A stretch of 23,620 nt of DNA, from assembly GCA_037447655.1 (NCBI GenBank), contig JBBHKE010002544.1:1-23620 (forward strand). The letters are read 5' to 3'. The notes beneath the pieces are model-generated. The model saw nothing but the letters and a program-made list of their open reading frames with translations. It was not told where the DNA came from and searched no databases. This DNA is from Zygnema cylindricum (taxonomy: Eukaryota; Streptophyta; Zygnematophyceae; Zygnematales; Zygnemataceae). Positions 1 through 9,602 of this stretch are shown here, piece after piece. Numbering within the stretch: the first letter of the stretch is position 1; the number at the start of each line of letters is the position of its first letter. A program made the translations under genes and the position numbers.

Positions 1-366
1 TACAAAATCTGACAATTCGTACGCCGTCGCGCTGTTCACACGGTCGACGGACGAACATATGAGAACGTGATTTTTGTCGACGAGTTTGCGTCTCTTTCTT
101 CCAGTGCACATTCACATGTGTGCGCAAAAATGTTAAGTGTCTTTTTATGCTTTCCTAATTCAAAAAGTACCATTTTGTACGAATATTCCCTTTCCGTACG
201 CCATACTATTTCCATCGCAGTGTACTTTCCTTATTAACGCTAATTGAAAAAAAAACCTAATTAGAATAATGGAAAAAATAATATTATGGATTGTATTTCG
301 GGTTTTTTTTTTTTTAAAAAGGGCACCGAATTGGCGTTATATACTCTAATAGCGATTGACGGTGTA
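1..366. mobile_element. TIR-repeat family 1, copy A (left end outside window)
   Basis: The stretch aligns by eye with the inner and right parts of copies C and D (9712-10828). It shares the blocks beginning TACAAAATCTGACAA and GTTCACACGGTCGA, the 'gaacgtgattttt' block, the 'cacattc...catg' block, and the right end CTAATAGCGATTGACGGTGTA. That end matches the terminal inverted repeat of the other copies. No transposase coding is visible, so it looks like a non-autonomous element. The right end lies 322 bp upstream of the selenoprotein K start codon. Confidence 0.75.
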
Positions 367-687
367 CAGGTAAGTACTGCCGGATTTTAGTTTCAGCATG
401 GAGAGGTGCCCTTACACTTATCCTGCAGTACGTCATTTTTCAAGTCACAAGACGCGTTGACGGTGACGCTGCCAGCCGGACCGTACGAATTCCTCCAAAT
501 TCCAAACGAAAGTTGACGAAGTTGCTAGATTTCAGGAAGGGACGCGGAAACGGTTCAAAATTCGTCTGCCATGGCTCTTACCGGATCTTGCTTCCTGTGA
601 AATCGTCGTCGAATTGGCAGGGAAACTTTGTACCTTTTTGGATAATGAAAATTTGAATTTTTGTTCATTGCCACTTTACTTGCAAAC
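367..687 (+). promoter_or_regulatory. 5' flank / probable 5' UTR of the selenoprotein K gene
   Basis: This is the 321 bp between the repeat end and the inferred ATG. I see no convincing TATA box. Two short upstream reading frames are present: ATG at 398 ending at a TGA after 20 codons, and ATG at 571 with TGA at 598-600 (9 codons). Whether they are transcribed depends on the start site, which cannot be placed from the sequence. A GTAAGT at 370-375, just after the repeat, could be the donor of a 5' UTR intron, but no acceptor stands out. Confidence 0.3.
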
Positions 688-2115
688 ATGCCATATATAC
701 GTGGAGGTACGACTCAAATAACCAGCAGGCATTTTTTAGAGTTTTTTTTTTTGATTTTGCTTTGACTCGCCATATGTTTTTGTAGACCGTTATCTTAAAT
801 TCATTAATTTGAATGTAGAATATATAATTTCAATTACTAGTGTTTCTTCTTTTTCTGGATGGTGCAGGTTTGTATGATATTTTTAGGCTAAACCTAGAAC
901 TGTGTTTGTCAGAAAATGTAGGCTCGTTTGTACTAATCGGACAGTCTGGAATATGCTCTATGTTATGTTAATGTTTTCATTGGAGTTTTGATTTTTGCAG
1001 GCGAAATTGTGCCAAGGCGATCGCCATGGAGGCTCAGCATCATTATGGAGTTGTTTTGGAAGATTTTGAATTTCATTGGAGACTTCTTTTCAACGCTGAT
1101 TAACGTGTGTTTTTTCCCCGTTTTCTGCTATCATTATTTTCGTCATTATTATTATTATTATTGTTTTTTTTGTTGTTATTATTTTTCTGGTATAATTTTT
1201 TTCGTTATTATTATTTTTGTTTTTTTTGTTTTTTTCTGTTTGCAGCTTTGTTGAATAAACGAATAACATGATATAGCCAATATCGGTTTTGGAAACACCA
1301 TAATGTGTAAACAATTTCTACACTGAAAGAGATTTCATACTTGAAATTGCGCATGGTTAGAAATGATATTTTACTGTCTATACGAGTATTTATTTAGTGG
1401 TCGACTTTCTCTTTTATATGCCATCTTAAAGATAAGGGGAATATCTATAAGGATGTGAAGAACCAAATGAGTTCAAGATCTTCCTCCTTCTCGTCCTCTC
1501 CTCCTCCTCCTTTCATGAGTATAGAATCTGACATTTTTTTAAACATTGATTTGTTCCTGCAGCCGGATGGTACTGTGAAGAAGACAAAGGGTAGGGGTGG
1601 AGGCGGTACTGGTAGATGGGGAGGAGATAGCGGAGGTGGTGGTCCTAGAGGACCAGGAGGTGGAGGAGGTGGAGGTGGACCTGGAGGGAGAGGTGGGAGA
1701 GTGAGTGGCATGAGCAACATCAAGAGTATACAACATTGTAAGGACCAACTTTTTTCTCTTTTTGCAGTAATTTTGCATCTTCTGCATTATGTTTTGTATT
1801 AAAGTCTTTGAAATGCAAGCGATTTTAAGCATTGGAATCACGATCATGATGTTAGTTTCTATGTTTCTCTTGTTTTTGCCTGTTACCAATTGTTTCAATT
1901 TTATGGTTTTGTATAATATTTCAATATGATTGTGAATATCACTCACCATAGTTGGTGCAACAAAGGTGTCCCTTACCTTATTCCGTGATATTCCTGTAAT
2001 ACTCATGATCTGCATTTTATTTTCTTCTTCCCTTTCCTTGATATTCCTGTAATGCTGACCATTTCTTGTCTTCTTTCTTCCAGGTGCTCCTACTGGTGGC
2101 GGCTGAGGTCGGTAG
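688..2115 (+). CDS. SELENOK: Selenoprotein K (SelK/SelG family), Sec encoded by TGA at 2104-2106
   Basis: Exons are 688-706, 1001-1104, 1563-1737 and 2084-2115 (TAG stop); all introns are GT-AG and phases match (19+104+175+32 = 330 nt, 109 residues). The start MPYIRGGEIV leads into RRSPWRLSII, the family signature (human has SPWRLSLI). One membrane helix covers about residues 18-41. A Gly-rich segment follows (about 52-87), then RVSGMSNIKSIQHC and the tail APTGGG-U-GR. The family's hallmark is this Sec third from the end; here it is residue 107 of 109 (human 92 of 94). In animals SELENOK is an ER membrane protein that works with the palmitoyltransferase DHHC6 and in ER-associated degradation with p97 and derlins; the same role here is inference. 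The Gly-rich tail replaces the proline motifs of the animal protein and resembles insect and algal forms. Without readthrough the product would lack only U-G-R. A SECIS-like fold lies 3'. The start and exon 1 rest on phase and family resemblance. Confidence 0.9.
2104..2106 (+). other. In-frame TGA read as selenocysteine
   Basis: This TGA is the third codon from the end, in the context GGC-GGC-TGA-GGT-CGG-TAG. It gives G-G-U-G-R-stop, the C-terminus of SelK proteins. It is followed by a strong stem-loop starting 9 nt later and a SECIS-like fold about 140 nt downstream. Reading it as Sec is inference from these three matching signals. Confidence 0.88.
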
Positions 2116-2173
2116 GGCATCTGCATTCTTCTCTGTCTCTTTTTGAGGCAGAGCAGTCCAAAGTGCAGATGCC
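2116..2173 (+). promoter_or_regulatory. Stem-loop directly after the SelK stop (Sec-redefinition-like element)
   Basis: The arms GGCATCTGCA (2116-2125) and TGCAGATGCC (2164-2173) are perfectly complementary over 10 bp. Inside them CTCTGTCTC (2131-2139) pairs with GAGGCAGAG (2145-2153) around a TTTTT loop, with one U-G pair. The structure begins right after the TAG and 9 nt after the Sec TGA. Selenocysteine redefinition elements of SELENON type are stem-loops at this kind of distance downstream of UGA. The fold is seen; the role is inference. Confidence 0.6.
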
Positions 2174-2247
2174 GCGGTCATTAAGCATATAAAGTATGGA
2201 AGCAATGTTGGTTCATTTGCTTCTCGGTGTTGCAGTGTGAGCTTTGG

Positions 2248-2320
2248 GGCTGGTGATGTTATGACGCGACGCTGGAAAAGCTTTGAAGAAGCTCCAACGT
2301 TGCTGATGTTTTCATCAGCC
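2248..2320 (+). promoter_or_regulatory. SECIS element (type II fold) in the SelK 3' UTR
   Basis: The core quartet is ATGAC (2261-2265) opposite TGAT (2304-2307). Between them GCGACGCTGGA (2266-2276) pairs with TCCAACGTTGC (2293-2303) over 11 positions with one mismatch and one G-U. The apical part has AAA (2277-2279) about 12 nt after ATGA, then a mini-stem GCTT/AAGC (2280-2283 with 2289-2292), the arrangement of type II SECIS. Below the core GGCTG...ATG (2248-2258, 3-nt bulge) pairs with CATCAGCC (2313-2320). Spacing and motifs fit the eukaryotic SECIS consensus that recruits SBP2 and EFSec. Confidence 0.87.
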
Positions 2321-4159
2321 AACCATGGCATTGTGTTTCCTGAAAACACGTAAAAGTTTGTGCAAAAGAAAGCTCAGGTTCACGATTTTTTGCATTGGGA
2401 TACGTTAAGTTTAATTTTGATGTCTTAAGCATGTGATGGTACAAGTGTATTGAATGAATTCCACATTATCTCTTTTTTTAATATGTTAGCTTATGGCAAA
2501 TAAGGCTTTTTGGCTTCTTGGTGGATAGTGGGCATCATCAATAGGGCAAGGTGATCGAGTATTAGTGCAGTTATTTGAGTATCTTTGTGTGGCAAATCAA
2601 TATGTAGCAGAGCAGAATGTGACGCTTCATATAAGTTGTATACGTGTATCAGTTGGAGCAACTGGTGTTTTTTAACCTTGTGTATGAGGAGTCTTATCTA
2701 CTGTTCAAATGATGCTTTCGTTTGGCACTTTTTACATCATGTATTTCTGGGCAGTTGTTATGTCTGTTTTAGTTGATGGCATTGCCTGAATACTTTATTT
2801 GCTGGTGAGGGTTTGCTTTACTTTAGTTGTTCATGCCATACCTCCCTTTTTTTTGTTCAGTCGGAAACAGGTGAAGTCTTTGGTAGTTGCTGCCATGTGT
2901 AAATTGCTCATTAGTGGAACAGAAGCCTTTTGATACCATGCCAGGTATTCTAAGAAGAACTACTGATCACAATGCAAAAGGGACGCAATGATTAGAATTA
3001 CTTGGGAGAATGATAGGGCTGGAAACATAATATGGTGAAGGTCTGTGCAGCAAAGACCATCTGAAATTTATAATGTGTATGGCACATCACCACAAAAGAA
3101 TATAGTATTGTTTGCTGCAGTGCCATGTCTGGAATATGTTGAAGTGGTGGGAATGAAGTCTTGAAAATGCTAAATTGTGGGTCTGAAAAGAATGCAGCTA
3201 CAGAGAGCTACCATCGGTATGATAATACATTCCTCCTGTCAGTCACTCAGTATCTATTTGCTTTTGTCAACCTAAACCAACTCGATAGAGCTTCCAAATT
3301 GTTTTCGCCCCTGTAACAGAACAGTAAGATAGTAGAACAAATCATTACAGTGGCGCGACTACAGGACAGACCGCATGCCAACTGGCAGAAGCCGGGGCAA
3401 AGAAGAAGGGGTAATTACACTTTGCACATAGTCAGATGAATCATTTATGACATTTTCCGTCTCTTCCTCAAACAGAGAAGATTAACCAACAACATAATTT
3501 CCCAAGATAAGCTGAGGAGCATCGTGGTTACCACCAACCCAGTAGCCCATAAAATAGACTCCGAAGTAGACCACGTTTAACAGATAATAAGACCGGAAAA
3601 GGATGTGCACATGATGATGCCATTGAATGGAACATGCCATTGGATGGAACATGCCATTGAATGGAACTACATTTTTCATTGTAAGGCTCAACAATATGGA
3701 TGGACAGAATGTTCCCAATTACGAAAATATAAAAAAACCTTAATTTGTATGCCAGACTTTCTGTCCATAGAGCATCGCGATTTCGATGAAAGTCTAAAAA
3801 CCTGCAATGCCCCAGATCCTGCCATAGCTCCAGCGTCCCTTGTGACCTTTACCATTTACAGCGTTTTTTCCGTAAGCTGAGCTGGATGAAGACAGTAAAA
3901 TCTCAACATTCTTCTACACATGAGGCTGTCTCAAGGCAGGAACACACATTTAACTTGACACTTTGCCTAGATGAAAAGAGGAGAAACGTTCAAAGTAGGT
4001 GAGCCTTTGTGAGATGAGGTCGAACGTCCTTCACCATAGAAAATGGAAGCAATTAACCAAAAAAAGCCAATAGTGAAAAACACCAGAAGTGTAGGGCAAG
4101 AACAGAGACAAAGATCAGGACGCTGATTAAAAAAGAAAAAAATGACTACAAAGCCCTAT
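2321..4159. other. Intergenic stretch between two convergent genes; no gene recognised
   Basis: This interval lies between the SECIS and the stop of the minus-strand gene and should contain both 3' UTR ends. I see no canonical AATAAA in a clear position for either transcript. The reading frames here are short, and none carries a recognised domain. The only local structure noted is the 17-bp triplication at 3617-3667. Confidence 0.5.
3617..3667. repeat. Three tandem copies of a 17-bp unit
   Basis: The unit ATGCCATTGAATGGAAC occurs three times head to tail (3617-3633, 3634-3650, 3651-3667); only the middle copy differs, by one base. Confidence 0.95.
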
Positions 4160-6403
4160 TTAAACCTTCTCGTCAGCTGGAGAATCTGCATTGACCGTCG
4201 ACGAAATCATGACATCTGGAGCGGAGACCTCGCCAGTTGCCTTGGCCAGTCTTTCCTCCAAAGCACGAGCACCCCTTTCTCTGCAATACAAAACCCAAAA
4301 AATTATCATAAGAACAGAGGTAAAAAAACCTACAGTACAATCCAAAATTCCACGCAGACAAGGGGACCTCATCGAAGGTAAACCTTGAAGTCAACCAACT
4401 ACAGGGGAAAAAAAAAAACGGCGCCCATTAGGTATATGTACTTTGATCACATTGTCCTGTGGAGGCTGAAGGCAGTTCCACACTAAAGCCTTTGTTTCCG
4501 ACAAATCTTTTCTGTGCGTCAGAAAACACACAAGTACAGTTCTTTTGACGGAACCAGAGACAGAAGGCCGTTAGATTCACACTAAACTTCTGTGAACCAT
4601 TCTGTTGACAAATAGTTTTTCATCAACAGCCGAAAAAGTTTCCCATCGACAGTATTATGAACCCTCGTCCTTGGGCATCATACTGGATTTGCCACACAAA
4701 ATCAAAACTACAGGCGTACCAAAAACAGAAAAATCGAAGGTTTTGGAAATTGGGATACCTCGAAATGTATCTCAATTTGAAACCTTGCGTTGTTTCTTGA
4801 GTTACAGAACGAATCAAACCAAATCCATTTTGATTCAGAGTTTTACAGTGAGGCAGCTTTGACAGAAAAAGCGCAAGAAGCTTTAGAAAGAAACCGGCTT
4901 GAGTCTATTTTTACAAGCTAGTTTAATTACACAGGATTAGAAACATCCAGTAAACTCCATCATAAAGATGTCCTAATGTTTCAACACCTAACATCTCTAT
5001 AGACTTGAAACTACTTTACAAGCTAGTAGAAAAATGATCAATAGTAAGGCTTAGTTAAATAACTGATGACCCGGTTCAGCATTACTTTATCTTAAAAACA
5101 CAGTGAAGCTGAACTTCCCGAATCATTTTCTGGTATGTGTAGGTATTTATACCTACACATAAAACTTAATTTTCTTTTTGTGTGTTATATGCTTTCATGT
5201 GCAAAACACTTCTCGATCATTTTTTTATTTCTGTCGTTCAAATGGCACGCCCATGGTACTAGTCAGCTAACCAGCAACATTGGCTTAGAACTTTGCACCT
5301 GGTTTTTAACGGACATGGTACCATCTTTTAATGAGTAAAGGACACTAAAACAACATTTCCTATGCAAAGGACCTGCCGTTTCCCCAACTTTGATGTGTTT
5401 GGTGTTTTTGTCAAGATATTTATTGATATTTATTGCACATTTAGCTGAACCTTTAACAGAAAAGAGCATATGGCAGCAGAGCCATCTGCATGATCCAGGT
5501 TACCAGCTGTAATGCCAAAAAATTTAGGTGCCTAATCATAAGGTAATTACAGGAAGGAAACTTACCCTTGAATTGTACATTTTTATGAGTAACAGTACGT
5601 ACGATCACTCAATGAACTGAACGAATTGTACAAATTACCCTCATAACGAGGGTAAAACTTTGAGAGTGTCATAAGCCTATCACTCTGACAGTGTAATAAC
5701 TACACTGTGAATCGCTATTAGCGTTCATGACTCTAATTGAGGTACCCTGTTTTTTTCGGCAAATTCTCAAATAGAATTAATGATTCTAAATGTTTCTAAA
5801 CGGTATTTGAGGTACCCCATCTAGGGTTCATAACTCTAATATGGTGCCATTTTAAATAGGGTGATGTACAGACTGTCAGAGTCGTACTATTTTTGTACTT
5901 TTTCGGGTAGAAAAGTACAGAACAAATATTCACGATGTCCCCGTAGTCGCGCTAACATGTAATTGCGTAAATATTTTCCGGCATACGCAGATGTCAAAAA
6001 AACGCGACGGCGTACGATTTGAACAATTTCAAGCATGCACATATTTTAGTGTGGATATACTATGCGCCGAAAAATTTTACAAAGCAGTTTACAAATAAGT
6101 GTTAATGATAAATTATAATAATTTTTTTTTTGGAAAAAACTCCAATTCCCAATTAGCGTAAATAAAGCTAATTGTTTCATTACGCTAATAGCGATTCACG
6201 GTGTAGTGTTGGGTATCGAAGGCCACTTGCCGATATTCGATATGTACCTAATTTTGGGTACCCGATATTCAATACATCGCATCAATATAACAAGAAGCTC
6301 AATATCGCGATATTTAAGCGATATATCGGTCGACAATTCGATACATTTCTATTGCGATATATCGAAGTGACGTAGAGTCAAAAAAAAATCAAAAGCCTCC
6401 CCC

Positions 6404-6442
<39 letters not shown>

Positions 6443-9400
6443 GCGCGCGCTCAGTGGGGGGGGGGGGGTGTTGTTGAGGATTCTCCATACGATTTACCGT
6501 ACTAATTGCCGTACGATTCGCCATACTAAATCTGTACGGACGCCCTCTTTTTACCAAATATATCGCGATAAATTTTGTTGGTCCCGGAGCGATATATCGA
6601 GCTATCTAACCGATAGATATTCGATATATCGAATATTGAATTTATCCCAATAAGTTTTTACCCGATACACAACATTAGTAATAAATATATCAATAATTGG
6701 GAAAGGTTGTTCTTGCCTTCGCCGTGTAGCTTCAGCTGGATCCGAGCCGGGTAATGGCCTGCTACCAACAACAAGGGTGTGGCTATCCGTGTTATCTGCA
6801 ACCGGTCTCCGTCCACAAAACATACGGCCGAGGATAGTAGCAATTGTACCAATAACAGGCCTGCGATAACACAAAAAACATGTGCTCAGGTGCCGCCTTT
6901 TCCTGAACAAAGATTTCTCATCTTGGAACTCCTAAGATTGTCTGAGAAAGAACATTAAGAAAAGATGTGTGACAGTCCGGGCTAATTTAGAACAGAAGCT
7001 TAACCAATGAGTTCAAATACCAGAAATTAATATGACAAACCATCTAGCATCTGCTAAGGGAAATGTTGAGAACTTCTCGTGCAGCAAAGAACACAAATTG
7101 TGAGTCAGTAACAAGCTTTGGCCTCCATCAAAAAACAATTTTTTGCAGCCAGTTATATTGAGAATAACAAGTTAGTTGAGAGAATTGTGAAGCCGCTGTG
7201 GGACACACTTCATTCGAATTAACTCATTGCAGAAGTGAACTGTTGCAGCATGGTGAAATAAGTGTTTTTGAGGAAAATACAAAGAGCTACTGAAAAGACG
7301 GAATTAAAACACTTCATCAGTTAATAAGATATAGCTTCAGCTTGTTGAAGTTCCATAAGTCGTTAAGACAAGATGTGTCATATGCCCCAGAAGATGGTGA
7401 TTAGACACCGTAATAGTAAAATGCTCAAATTAATCCAAAAGTTTGCAACTCTAACGACGTAGATGATCAAACAGAAAGCCCGATAATAATCTTAATGGAT
7501 GTCCTCGAGAATTTGACGGCAACAAAAGAACCACCGTTTCTGTGAAAACAAAAACAAAACCGGTCAATAGTAACAAGCAACCGGAAATGCAATACTCACC
7601 TCAAAAATTCGGGGAAGAAGGTTGTAAATGCAAATTCGTCACTTGGGTCGCCTTTCAAGTTTGCATCTGATTTTTTCTGGTAAAATCGGAGGTATATCCA
7701 GCTGACATAGGTACCAAAGATGATAAAAGGGAGAAATTGAACAGCATCGCCCCAAGCTGCACAAAATGCGGTGGATAGAAGAACAAATAGAGATGGCAAC
7801 CACTGCATTTCCAAAAAGCCCAGAACGAACTTAAGACAGATGAACGGAATCTTAAATAAATTCATGGACAAACCACATTCAAACTCGGGCCATAAACAGA
7901 CTATCCCAAACCTCGTCATTTATCTGTTTTTGCTGTATTGATTACCAAATGAAATGCCATTCAAATATGAATAAAGTGATTTCCGCTAGTACTTTGGCGA
8001 AAACAAGGGCACAAAATCTGAATTACCTTGGCTCTGAACTTGAGAATAAACAGTGCTGTGATTTCTTGATCGGGCATAAGTTGCTTAATTCCAACAAGAA
8101 AGCCAGCCACAACTCCATGGAAACCGCATATTGCTGCACCTGGAGCATACCTGAACAAGAAGCAAGTCAGACAAAGTTAACTCCCTAATCCATACCTGTC
8201 ACAAAGTGCCACTTTCCTCAAAGGGACATATGATCATTCAGAAAAAAAGAAGAGAAGAGAAGCGAATCCTTAAATGTATAGATATACAGAGGTCCATCCA
8301 CTGTATTCTGCAACTAAAATAAAAAAATACATTCGAGACAACAAGACCCAATTTTACAGATTTGAATGAGACACAGAGGAACCTTTCCACTGACAGAAAC
8401 CATAGCGGCAATGAAAAATCATTCGGGCAAAACACTTACAAAAATCGTTCGTTTAGAGTGCTGTAATAGAGAATAATCATGATAACAAACGTGCTGAAGG
8501 TAGTCCATGTGTTTACTACAACAATGAACCAGAAAAACTCTTTGGAGCCCCATACGGGCTCCAGTGATTTTCCAAGAAAAAGGAGCGCAAAAATGTTGAG
8601 CACAAGCTGCATAACATCTCTTCAACAAGTTAGAAAACGCCCAAAATGGTAATAAGGCTCTTGAATTGCCTGGACAGCTGATTATTATACCATCTGAAAG
8701 CACACTAGGGATATTCACACTGGGGGGAAGTACGGAATATGATGTTTCTATAATGCTTACATATAAAAATCGGGAAAATCGGGGAACAGTACAAAAACAT
8801 TAAACAAACATTGTATAAACATTCCTAGCTCGCTGCCGGTGTGAATAGCTCTACTCGCCAATAAGCTGCAGATTTCTTGACAATGCAGCACCTCCAAATA
8901 CAGGAAGTATGGCTCAAGGATGGCTTGTATGGCTTGTGTAACTCACACTAATTGCAGACTTTTCAATGTATCCAGCAGTAAGTAGGTTCCAAGCAAACGG
9001 AATGGTCCTGCAAGCCGTTGAGCAAAAGACAACTACCAACTTTGTCAAAGCAAGGCCTTCCTCATCAGATAATCCACACTATTTTCCACTTTCAGTACAG
9101 ATATAAATAAGACATATTCTAATAGTTGCTCAAGCATCAAATACGTAAATGATACCATTCAGGCCAAGAAACAGAGCGCCGCTCATATTGCAAATTCTCG
9201 GCGAGAGACAAACATTATCCACAACTGTAATCTTGTTTGGAGAAGTTTTGTAACTCACTTTCCGGGAACTAAAGCCACATAGGTAAGAGAAGATGGAATC
9301 AATGTAACAACGAGATATCCAACCACTAACACGAAAGATAGGGCTTTTGACAGCCTCGTGAAGCCGGTAAGTAGACCGCTGAACTGCACACCACAGAAAC

Positions 9401-9602
9401 AAAAACAATTTCTTCTTCTCATTCAAGTAGCAAAAAATATTTTTAGTACATTCTTAAACAAAAAGAGAACAAAACAAACGCAAATTCTCCATGATTCACT
9501 TTCCTCTCAGAAGATCAACCAATCCAAAAGTGGATACATTATCTTAAAAAGTGACAGCAGCCATGATGGCATTACCCCAGCCATTGAAGGTCCGATGGCC
9601 AT
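4160..9602 (-). CDS. TMEM115: TMEM115 / rhomboid-like membrane protein (DUF1751 family), complete, 8 exons
   Basis: Exons in transcript order: 9576-9602, 9259-9383, 8947-9007, 8440-8606, 8027-8150, 7600-7802, 6717-6860 and 4160-4280 (TAA). Phases agree throughout and sum to 972 nt (323 residues), close to plant homologues. Recognisable blocks are VPGKTIPFAWNLLTAGYIEK (residues 48-67), FLGKSLEPVWGSKEF, GFHGVVAGFLVGIKQLMPDQE (two overlapping family motifs), GDPSDEFAFTTFFPEFLR (219-236), PLPGSDPAEATRRR, and a basic tail ERGARALEERLAK. About five or six hydrophobic segments lie between residues 20 and 210, followed by a long hydrophilic tail. The rhomboid GxSG serine is absent (GFHG), so it is probably not a protease. 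Human TMEM115 is a Golgi protein linked to the COG complex and retrograde transport; the same role here is inference. Seven introns are GT-AG; the last (4281-6716) uses a GC donor, AAG|GCAAGA. Exon 1 (9 codons) is the least certain. Confidence 0.92.
5134..5161. repeat. 28-bp perfect palindrome
   Basis: TATGTGTAGGTAT (5134-5146) and ATACCTACACATA (5149-5161) are exact reverse complements separated by TT. It lies inside the long TMEM115 intron. Confidence 0.9.
5635..5708. repeat. Cluster of short inverted repeats next to copy B
   Basis: TTACCCTC (5635-5642) pairs with GAGGGTAA (5648-5655) around the loop ATAAC. ACAGTGTA (5688-5695) pairs with TACACTGT (5701-5708) around the same loop sequence ATAAC. 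Between them AGAGTG (5663-5668) pairs with CACTCT (5681-5686). The second hairpin uses the left end of copy B, so a further element end may abut it. Confidence 0.7.
5701..6205. mobile_element. TIR-repeat family 1, copy B (505 bp)
   Basis: The left end TACACTGTGAATCGCTATT and right end AATAGCGATTCACGGTGTA are reverse complements with one mismatch; the match extends about 24 bp (to AGCGT/ACGCT). The ends belong to the same family as copies A, C, D and E, but the interior differs from C and D, so it is a subfamily. No coding capacity is visible. It lies in the long TMEM115 intron and abuts the hAT-like element on its right. Confidence 0.8.
6204..6677. mobile_element. hAT-like non-autonomous element (474 bp)
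   Basis: The left end TAGTGTTGGGTATCG (6204-6218) matches the reverse complement of the right end CGATACACAACATTA (6663-6677) at 13 of 15 positions. The interior is rich in CGATATATCG-type palindromes near both ends. No transposase is visible. The TIR style resembles hAT elements; the superfamily call is tentative because no clear 8-bp target duplication is seen. A C34 run lies inside. Confidence 0.55.
6405..6468. repeat. C34 run and G13 run separated by 17 bp
   Basis: Thirty-four consecutive C (6405-6438) are followed by GGTGGCGCGCGCTCAGT and thirteen G (6456-6468). The runs can fold back on each other. In the TMEM115 transcript the C run becomes a G34 run able to form a G-quadruplex. Exact lengths may be sequencing- or assembly-dependent. 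Confidence 0.9.

Larger units (their letters stand above)
4281..6716 (-). other. 2.4-kb GC-AG intron of the TMEM115 gene, carrying two mobile elements
   Basis: On the minus strand the donor reads CGAAG|GCAAGA and the acceptor TATTGCAG|AGAAAGG. Joining there gives R-R-R-E-R-G-A-R in frame, the expected family sequence. No GT donor near the exon end gives the same junction. The intron is at least three times longer than the other six and holds the elements at 5701-6205 and 6204-6677. Between 4394 and 5130 I see nothing else of note. Confidence 0.85.

Noticed and set aside
988-1254. 88-residue plus-strand frame as a stand-alone gene
   Set aside because: Only its 1001-1104 part is coding, as SelK exon 2; the rest runs into the intron past a GTGTGT donor and becomes Phe/Tyr-rich.
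1445-1723. Minus-strand Pro-rich frame
   Set aside because: It is the antisense of the Gly-rich exon 3 of selenoprotein K.
2084-2146. Reading exon 4 in the other frame (VLLLVAAEVGRAS...) as the true C-terminus
   Set aside because: It requires the 1701 donor and loses the family tail GGUGR, which the SECIS supports. Kept only as a possible alternative isoform.
3482-3718. Minus-strand frame ending in a hydrophobic, Tyr-rich stretch (FRSYYLLNVVYFGVYFMGYW)
   Set aside because: It looks exon-like, but it starts inside the 17-bp tandem repeat, matches no family I recognise and has no clear acceptor. The nearest minus-strand gene already ends in frame at 4160. Left as unexplained.
8419-8718. 99-residue minus-strand frame
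   Set aside because: It is in the wrong frame over TMEM115 exon 4 (8440-8606); the right frame gives FLGKSLEPVWGSKEF.
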